From: Desulfobacterales bacterium HSG17
GTDB taxonomy: Bacteria; Desulfobacterota; Desulfobacteria; Desulfobacterales; Desulfococcaceae
DNA: 11,623 bases
Assembly (NCBI GenBank): GCA_030377945.1
Contig: JAUCGD010000093.1
Span: forward strand, 1 to 11,623
Reading direction: 5' to 3'
The notes beneath the pieces were generated by a model, which searched no databases, was not told the DNA's origin, and saw only the letters and a program-made list of their open reading frames with translations. This document shows positions 1-4,898 of this stretch, piece by piece (the first letter of the stretch is position 1; each line of letters starts with the position of its first letter). The position numbers were made by a program, and so were the translations under genes.

Positions 1-1254
1 CTGGAACATATAATAGGATTGAATCTTAAAGGAAGAGATTTACGCTTTGCAAATTTTTATAAATCCAGATTATACAATGCAGATTTGAGGGATGCTGAGT
101 TTCAAGGAGCTAATTTAGAGGAAATTCATCTTAGAGGAGCTATCTTAAAAGGAACTCAGTTTCAAGGAGCTAATTTAAGGGGTGTGGATTTAAGGGGTGT
201 GGATTTAAGAGATTTTAATTTAAAAGGAGCTAATTTCAAGAGAACTCAGCTTCAAGGAGCTAATTTAAGAAATGCGGATTTAAGTGGTATGGACTTATGG
301 CAAGCGGATTTAAGAGATTTTGATTTAAGAGGAGCTATTTTAAGAAATGCGAATTTAAGAGAAGCTAATTTAAGAAATGTGGATTTAAGAGAAGCTAATT
401 TAAGAAATGCGGATTTAGGTGTAGCTAATTTAAGAAATGCGGATTTAAGAGAAGCTAATTTAGAGGGAACTAAACTTCACAATGCTAAGTTAATACTTTG
501 CTCAGGAATAGAATCTACTGAAATTAAATATAAAAAGATAGATGATTTGGATATCCTTAGAAACCGCTATGGAATGGAATTTGTGCATATCACCAAGGGA
601 ACCTTTAATATGGGCAGCCCTAAAAATGAAAAAAGACGAGGTGACGATGAAACACAGCATGAAGTAATACAGACCAAAAACTTTTACATGCAGGTTACTG
701 AAGTTACCCAGAGGCAATGGGAAATGGTGATGGGTGACAATCCTTCTCGTTTCAAAGATTGTGGTGATGACTGTCCGGTTGAAAATGTTTCCTGGAATGA
801 TGCTCAAAAATTCATTAAAAAATTGAATAAGCAAAGTTCAGGAGAATACAGACTTCCGACTGAAGCAGAGTGGGAATATGCTTGCCGGGCTGGTAATGCA
901 ACCCGGTTTTATACGGGTGATAAAGAAACAGACTTTTTTCGGGCTGGGTGGTCTCTTAATAATTCAAACTCTAAAACACATCCTGTAGCTGATAATAAGG
1001 AACCTAATAACTGGGGTTTATACGATATGCACGGTAATGTTAGCGAATGGTGTCAAGATTGGTATAGGGCTTATCCATCCAAAACTGTTGCTGATCCAAC
1101 GGGTCCTGAAGTTGGCTCGGACAGGGTGACCCGTGGTGGTTCCTGGATCAGGTCCCTTCATTACTGCCGTTCTGCTAATCGGAGCTTCAGTAAACCTGAC
1201 TACCAGGTTTACGACATCGGCTTTCGCCTGGTGCTCCTTCCAGATCAGCCTTGA
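1..1254 (+). CDS. Pentapeptide-repeat protein with C-terminal FGE-sulfatase (C-type-lectin-like) domain, 5' partial
   Basis: The frame is open from base 1, and the first candidate start (TTG at 19) sits inside the repeat pattern with no ribosome-binding site, so the true N-terminus lies upstream; 417 residues are visible. Numbering from the TTG, residues 2-160 are about 30 pentapeptide repeats of A(N/D)LRx type, expected to form a right-handed quadrilateral beta-helix. Residues 186-406 are an FGE-sulfatase domain with family landmarks FVHITKGTFNMGS, VTEVTQRQWEMVMG, ENVSWNDA, RLPTEAEWEYACR, NNWGLYDMHGNVSEW, RGGSW and IGFRLV. True formylglycine-generating enzymes have a cysteine pair just after GGS(Y/W). 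Here the first position is Arg378 and only Cys383 remains, so oxidase activity is unlikely and a binding role is more plausible. Composition changes from about 30% G+C in the repeats to about 50% at the 3' end. It converges on the cyclase gene. Such proteins often have N-terminal membrane or effector segments, which cannot be checked here. Confidence 0.93.
   Translation: MEHIIGLNLKGRDLRFANFYKSRLYNADLRDAEFQGANLEEIHLRGAILKGTQFQGANLRGVDLRGVDLRDFNLKGANFKRTQLQGANLRNADLSGMDLWQADLRDFDLRGAILRNANLREANLRNVDLREANLRNADLGVANLRNADLREANLEGTKLHNAKLILCSGIESTEIKYKKIDDLDILRNRYGMEFVHITKGTFNMGSPKNEKRRGDDETQHEVIQTKNFYMQVTEVTQRQWEMVMGDNPSRFKDCGDDCPVENVSWNDAQKFIKKLNKQSSGEYRLPTEAEWEYACRAGNATRFYTGDKETDFFRAGWSLNNSNSKTHPVADNKEPNNWGLYDMHGNVSEWCQDWYRAYPSKTVADPTGPEVGSDRVTRGGSWIRSLHYCRSANRSFSKPDYQVYDIGFRLVLLPDQP
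361..466 (+). repeat. 30-bp tandem repeat within the pentapeptide region
   Basis: Three consecutive 30-bp units (361-390, 391-420, 421-450) and a partial fourth share the core gctaatttaagaaatg followed by a ggattta stretch, with only a few substitutions. Each unit encodes two pentapeptides. A 15-bp tandem (181-195/196-210, each starting ggtgtggattta) and a dispersed tttcaaggagctaattta block near 101 and 160, with a variant near 250, show the same process. Near-identity at DNA level points to recent copy-number change by slippage or recombination, as opposed to protein-level selection alone. Confidence 0.85.
1144..1237 (+). other. Candidate diversity-generating retroelement variable region (VR)
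   Basis: From Trp376 to Asp399 the FGE domain aligns without gaps to the usual family pattern W-NNN-x-x-N-CRSANR-N-x-NN-PD-N-x-NNN-IGFR (recalled, not searched). The scaffold residues W, CRSANR, PD and IGFR are kept, while nearly every position where relatives carry Asn is changed: I, R, S, L, H, Y, then S, F, S, K, then Y, Q, V, Y, D. Eight of these fifteen codons end in C (atc, tcc, tac, agc, ttc, tac, tac, gac), as expected if AAC codons in a template were mutated at adenines. The constant block atcggctttcgcctggtgct (from 1216) would be the initiation-of-mutagenic-homology segment at the 3' end. No template repeat, avd-like gene or reverse transcriptase is in the window, so the call rests on pattern alone. 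Confidence 0.42.
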
Positions 1255-1334
1255 AGACAAGCATTGGCAGGTAAATGATGCGGAGTGCGGAAGGGATTGA
1301 AGCTGCTGCACGGAGCTGATCGGCAGCATTACAT

Positions 1335-1362
1335 GGTGGGTTTCGCTGTCGCTGAACCCACC
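1335..1362. repeat. Hairpin in the convergent intergenic gap
   Basis: An 8-bp perfect stem (GGTGGGTT at 1335-1342, AACCCACC at 1355-1362) closes a 12-nt loop, tcgctgtcgctg. It lies 80 bp past the stop of the pentapeptide/FGE gene and 26 bp past the cyclase stop on the opposite strand. No T-run follows on either strand, so it is a weak candidate for a bidirectional intrinsic terminator; a short dispersed palindromic repeat is an alternative. The remainder of the 134-bp gap (1255-1388) shows no other structure and no supportable gene; its left part is distinctly G+C-rich. Confidence 0.6.
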
Positions 1363-1388
1363 TGCAATTTGATTAAGAATTTATTGAT

Positions 1389-3458
1389 TTATTTGCTTAA
1401 TAGAACAATCTCTCCTTTCCAGTCTTCTACCGGAGGCATTGACAGAAAATGACGGATTTGGCTCAGCATGAATGCAGATGCCTGATCTTTGAATTCATCA
1501 TGCAATCTGGTGAATACCTTTTCCGCTTTTTTAAAATCCTGTTTGTAAAAAATAAATAGAGCATCTTCATAAGACTCTTTTAATTCTTTTTGTTCGGCAG
1601 TTATATTCTTATTGAAATCAATAAGTTCATAAACAGCCACAGGCTGGATTTTACCTTTGACCACAAAACGCCCAAGTTCACGGGTAAAAAATCCATTAGG
1701 TCCAAAGGGGTCTTCCATATTCAGAAGATAGCTTTGTTGAGTAGATTCGCTGATAAGAATCTTGGAACCAAACAACTTGTTTACTCCTTCCAAACGAGAA
1801 GCCAGATTAACCCCGTCACCGATAACCGTATAGCTGAAACGAGTCTGTGAACCGGTATTTCCGACAATTACACGGTCTGTGTTAATGCCGATTCGAACCT
1901 CCGTATTAACCCAGCCGGATTCGGGATTCTCGTTCAAAGATGCTATCTGGTGCTGCATTAAGATTGCTGCACGGCACGCCCTGGAAGCGTGGATTTTTTG
2001 GGGATTGGGAGCACCGAAAAATGCCATGACCGCATCCCCGATATATTTATCAAGCGTTCCTCTTAGTCTGAAAAGTATTCTTGTCATTTTTTCAAAATAT
2101 AGATTCAGATATTCCACCATTTCTTCTGCACTCAGTTTTTCAGAGGTTGAAGTAAAACCTTTGAGATCGGAAAAGAAAATCGTAAGCTCTTCTTTTTTTC
2201 CTCCTAATGAGACTTTCTCACCATGCGACACCATCTGTTCAAGTACCTGGGGAGCTATATAGTGCTGAAATGTATTTTTTAAAAAACGTGAATGTTTTAA
2301 TTCTGTGGAATATATCAGCCACTGGCACAGGATAAATATCAAAATCAAGGCTGCAAGGGGATAGGCTATGGGAACGATTAGATTGAAATTGATGAAAAAA
2401 TAAACTGAAATCCATGACCATGCCAGCATGCACAGGGGCAGACAAGCCAGTGCAAATAGAGGTCTGAAAAGTAAAAAAGCCATTGATGACAGAATAAAAA
2501 GGAGCAATAACATGGCAAAACGCTGGTATATTGCCATTTTGAAGATATAGTTCTTTGTAAGGAGCATGCTCAGGGTAATTGCATGGAGTTCAACACCAAA
2601 AGTCTGCTTATAGCCGTTATCCTGAGTACTGAAAGGTATAAGAAAAGTATCTCCGAGGTCTTCAATACTGGAGCCGATAAGAACTATTTTATCCCGAAAA
2701 AAAACTTCAGGGACAAAAGAAACTTCGCTTGCTGAGATTACCTCAAAGCTGGGATTGAGATCTGTCAGTCTGGTTGGCTGTCCTGGAAAATTCAGCAGCA
2801 TCCAGGGATTATTTTTGTTCAAATCAAGACGATCAGGCAGGGATACAGGTGTGCCTGTATATTGCTCAAATATTGTAATGGCAAATGGTTTCTGCTCTTC
2901 ATATATTCCCAGATTTACCCACCGGTGATAATCATCGCCTTCAGATTTGGAAGCTGAAAACCCCTGATGAGTCAATTTATAAAATTGAGGTAAAATGCCA
3001 GGTTGTTTTTCAGGAAAATTTTTTGTTTTTTCAGTATCAGCTTCTTTAATTGATTGATGAAGTTCCTCAACAAGGACTACTTTATTCCCGGTTTCTTTAA
3101 GAGCTTTTTCCAGCTCTATATCTTCCTCTTCATGATAAGACCTGTCCAGGAGAACATCCATGCCAATAGTTTTTGCACCTTTAACAGTCAGATGCCGCAG
3201 CAAATCTGCCAGAAGTTTCCTGGGGGTGGGAGACCGATAGCCATATTCAAGGGCAGAAGGATTGTCAATAAATACGATAACAATGGGAAGATCGGAAATC
3301 TGTTTAGGACCTCTCAGAAGAAATCGATAGTCTAATGACCTGTTTTCAATTTTTTTCAGAAGGTTGTCAGCAGTGTCAGGAAAAAAAGATGCAAAGATGA
3401 AAGAAAACACCAGGGCTGCTAAAATTTTAGATGATTTTGTCAGACGTTTTTTGAACAA
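1389..3458 (-). CDS. CHASE2-domain class III adenylate cyclase
   Basis: A 689-residue inner-membrane receptor cyclase predicted to make cAMP from ATP. An N-terminal membrane segment (about 10-27) is followed by a periplasmic CHASE2 sensor (about 30-305, with DLPIVIVFID and KGAKTIGMDVLLD), three membrane helices (about 309-331, 333-355, 358-383), and a cytoplasmic cyclase domain (about 415-612). Both metal-binding aspartates are present (Asp431 in FFSDLKGFT, Asp475 in DKYIGDAVMAFFG), as are the transition-state Asn551 and Arg555 in GVNLASRLEG. Base-specifying residues are Lys471 and Thr544, the Lys/Thr pair found in many bacterial adenylate cyclases. In the usual INTG motif the glycine is Asp528. 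The C-terminus (about 622-689) is a short TPR-like helical tail ending near EDWKG, usual in this family. The TTG start is chosen because a strong AGGGAGG precedes it by 8 nt; no in-frame ATG fits as well. It is the last gene of the minus-strand train, 30 bp after the FecR-like gene. The sensor ligand is unknown. Confidence 0.93.
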   Translation of the reverse strand: MFKKRLTKSSKILAALVFSFIFASFFPDTADNLLKKIENRSLDYRFLLRGPKQISDLPIVIVFIDNPSALEYGYRSPTPRKLLADLLRHLTVKGAKTIGMDVLLDRSYHEEEDIELEKALKETGNKVVLVEELHQSIKEADTEKTKNFPEKQPGILPQFYKLTHQGFSASKSEGDDYHRWVNLGIYEEQKPFAITIFEQYTGTPVSLPDRLDLNKNNPWMLLNFPGQPTRLTDLNPSFEVISASEVSFVPEVFFRDKIVLIGSSIEDLGDTFLIPFSTQDNGYKQTFGVELHAITLSMLLTKNYIFKMAIYQRFAMLLLLFILSSMAFLLFRPLFALACLPLCMLAWSWISVYFFINFNLIVPIAYPLAALILIFILCQWLIYSTELKHSRFLKNTFQHYIAPQVLEQMVSHGEKVSLGGKKEELTIFFSDLKGFTSTSEKLSAEEMVEYLNLYFEKMTRILFRLRGTLDKYIGDAVMAFFGAPNPQKIHASRACRAAILMQHQIASLNENPESGWVNTEVRIGINTDRVIVGNTGSQTRFSYTVIGDGVNLASRLEGVNKLFGSKILISESTQQSYLLNMEDPFGPNGFFTRELGRFVVKGKIQPVAVYELIDFNKNITAEQKELKESYEDALFIFYKQDFKKAEKVFTRLHDEFKDQASAFMLSQIRHFLSMPPVEDWKGEIVLLSK

Positions 3459-3466
3459 GAAATGAG

Positions 3467-3473
3467 CCTCCCT
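3467..3473 (-). promoter_or_regulatory. Ribosome-binding site fixing the TTG start of the cyclase
   Basis: On the minus strand AGGGAGG lies 8 nt before the TTG at 3458-3456. This strong Shine-Dalgarno match with ideal spacing decides the non-ATG start. Confidence 0.8.
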
Positions 3474-3488
3474 GAATTACTCCTGAAG

Positions 3489-4793
3489 TTATTGATGAGC
3501 CGAATTATTAACCGGATTATCAACCGGATTATCAAATTGAACCTTTTCAAAAAAATCATTCCGGCAGATTACCGGAAGAAATGATTTCATTGTTTTTCCG
3601 TTGAATTGAGATTTTGCTTTTTTCAGGCTGTCTTCTATCTGAAAGATTGTTTTTTTTACAATTCTTTCAGATAAAGGCCCCAGGCTAGAATATCCCCAGA
3701 CAAATGCTGGTCCCTCAATATCATTTGAAGATATAGCGGCGAGGGTCTCTCCTGATTTTATTCCTTCAGGAGGATTTTCAGAAGTCAGTTTCAGCTTTGA
3801 TACCCAGCCTGTTAAATTATCATCTGTCTGCACCAGGTACCTAAGACCTTTTTCTTTTATTATATTAACTATTTGTCCTTTTTGCAAAATCCCTGTTTCA
3901 TCGGAAAAGGGCACAGGTTTTTTTGTAAGCTTTACATTGTCCTGCTTTGCAAACAATACTTCCTTTGGAGCAATTCGGGAAGCAAAAAATTTCTCGTTTT
4001 CAAGAGCCATAATATCATCGGACTGGGGAAAAATGCGGATAGTTTCTATATCTCCTGTCTTATTTTTGACAGTTTTAAATAAATAAACAAAGCTTTCATT
4101 ATTGCTTATATAACTGATTGTCAAAACCTCACCTTTTTGAAGATCTTTTTTTACATCCCATTTGCCAGAATCTTTATAATGGCTCACAGCCTGACCGCTA
4201 AGATTTTGTAAACCTTCATTTTCCGGGAAAAGCTCGCTCAGTTTCCATAAAATAAAGACACTCCGGTTTTTCATATTTTTTTCTTTATGAAAAGCAGCAG
4301 AAAGCTCAAGTGCGGCCTCAATTCGATCAGGAGACAGGCTGTCAAAACTGCTGAAGGCAAGCCAGTCCTGCTGTAATGGAGAGAGTATGCTTCTGACTGC
4401 ATTTATTCGGGTTCTGGTATTAGGGCTGAAAAACTCATTTACAAATGCAGTAAAATTTCCTTTTTTGTTATCTGGTAATTTCTGATCTAAAGGCTTTTTA
4501 CCGGCAAAATTCAATACAACACTGTTTCCTGAAGCAATTTTCATAATACTCCCTTTTGGGGTGAGCAGCCGCACAAAAGAATCTGATTCAACTTTGATAG
4601 AGTCTCCTGCCTGGACTGAAGTACCTTTTTTCAGAGAATTCCATGCCTGTTCCGTGGATGCTTTAACAAAAGCAGTACCCATTACGCTCAAAACCGTACC
4701 TGGCGAACCGGCAGCAGCCGGAATTATAACAGAAAAAAGCATAAGGAAAAGTGCAGGCCATACAACAAGGTATTTGTGATAAATGATTTTCAT
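3489..4793 (-). CDS. Secreted FecR-like / DUF4384-like / SH3-like protein
   Basis: A 434-residue protein with a Sec signal peptide (hydrophobic 9-27, likely cleavage after AAA at 28). Residues about 31-95 resemble a FecR-type beta domain (GTVLSVMGTAFVKAS, the LKKGTSVQAGDSIKVES block and a PKGSIMKIASG turn). A mostly helical segment follows (about 110-210). Residues about 219-280 resemble DUF4384 (KGEVLTISYISNNESFVYLF, then an IRIFPQSDD strand). Residues about 283-336 look like a bacterial SH3 fold ending in TGWVSKLKL. The tail (about 421-434) is a low-complexity NPVDNPVNN stretch. All parts would lie in the periplasm, where FecR and SH3 modules usually bind partners or peptidoglycan. A good ribosome-binding site supports the ATG. 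It lies between the CHAT gene and the cyclase gene, so it is a candidate adaptor between them. No enzyme motif is seen. Domain names are from recalled patterns; FecR is the firmest, DUF4384 and SH3 moderate. Confidence 0.9.
   Translation of the reverse strand: MKIIYHKYLVVWPALFLMLFSVIIPAAAGSPGTVLSVMGTAFVKASTEQAWNSLKKGTSVQAGDSIKVESDSFVRLLTPKGSIMKIASGNSVVLNFAGKKPLDQKLPDNKKGNFTAFVNEFFSPNTRTRINAVRSILSPLQQDWLAFSSFDSLSPDRIEAALELSAAFHKEKNMKNRSVFILWKLSELFPENEGLQNLSGQAVSHYKDSGKWDVKKDLQKGEVLTISYISNNESFVYLFKTVKNKTGDIETIRIFPQSDDIMALENEKFFASRIAPKEVLFAKQDNVKLTKKPVPFSDETGILQKGQIVNIIKEKGLRYLVQTDDNLTGWVSKLKLTSENPPEGIKSGETLAAISSNDIEGPAFVWGYSSLGPLSERIVKKTIFQIEDSLKKAKSQFNGKTMKSFLPVICRNDFFEKVQFDNPVDNPVNNSAHQ
3510..3533 (-). 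repeat. 12-bp in-frame tandem repeat in the FecR-like gene tail
   Basis: The plus-strand unit aaccggattatc occurs twice in a row (3510-3521, 3522-3533), with a degenerate further copy just to the left (ccgaattatta). It encodes the NPVDNPVNN tail and keeps the frame, so changes in copy number would alter only tail length. Confidence 0.9.
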
Positions 4794-4800
4794 GATATTT

Positions 4801-4806
4801 CCTCCT
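4801..4806 (-). promoter_or_regulatory. Ribosome-binding site of the FecR-like gene
   Basis: The minus strand reads AGGAGG, within AAAGGAGG, 7 nt before the ATG at 4793-4791. This is the strongest translation signal in the window and supports independent initiation after the 105-bp gap. Confidence 0.85.
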
Positions 4807-4841
4807 TTATATATTACCTATATTTACGAGGCTGTACGTTT

Positions 4842-4888
4842 GTAGTGAGCGCTTTAGCGCTCATTTTAAGCGCTAAAGCGCTTACTAC
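4842..4888. repeat. Nested 47-bp palindrome between the CHAT and FecR-like genes
   Basis: Two 21-bp arms (4842-4862 and 4868-4888) are inverted copies differing at two positions, one of which allows a G-U pair, around a 5-nt loop. Each arm is itself a perfect palindrome (gagcgcttt...gcgctc and aagcgctaa...gcgctt), so the RNA can fold as one long stem or as two short hairpins. Weaker pairing (GGC and TGT blocks) continues on both flanks almost to the CHAT stop codon. No U-run follows on the minus strand, so it is not a standard intrinsic terminator. A REP/MITE-like dispersed repeat or an mRNA stabiliser within the gene train fits better. Confidence 0.9.
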
Positions 4889-4898
4889 GAACAGGCCG

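Noticed and set aside
361..466. Tandem 30-bp units as a CRISPR array
   Set aside because: The units abut without unique spacers and continuously encode pentapeptide repeats.
19..1254. TTG at 19 as the start of the pentapeptide/FGE protein
   Set aside because: The frame is open to base 1, the TTG lies within the repeat pattern, and no Shine-Dalgarno sequence precedes it.
550..1254. Active sulfatase-maturing enzyme
   Set aside because: The catalytic cysteine pair is incomplete, no sulfatase gene is adjacent, and the pentapeptide fusion suits a binding protein better.
1018..1329. Minus-strand reading frame opposite the FGE domain and gap
   Set aside because: It is the shadow of the conserved FGE coding sequence, has no ribosome-binding site, and shows no recognisable domain.
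4794..4830. Internal promoter in front of the FecR-like gene
   Set aside because: The A/T-rich stretch offers TATA-like hexamers, but no -35 box at proper spacing could be found, so it is not called.
4842..4888. Rho-independent terminator after the CHAT gene
   Set aside because: The stem is followed on the minus strand by acaaacgtac with no U-run, and the next gene is co-oriented with a strong ribosome-binding site.
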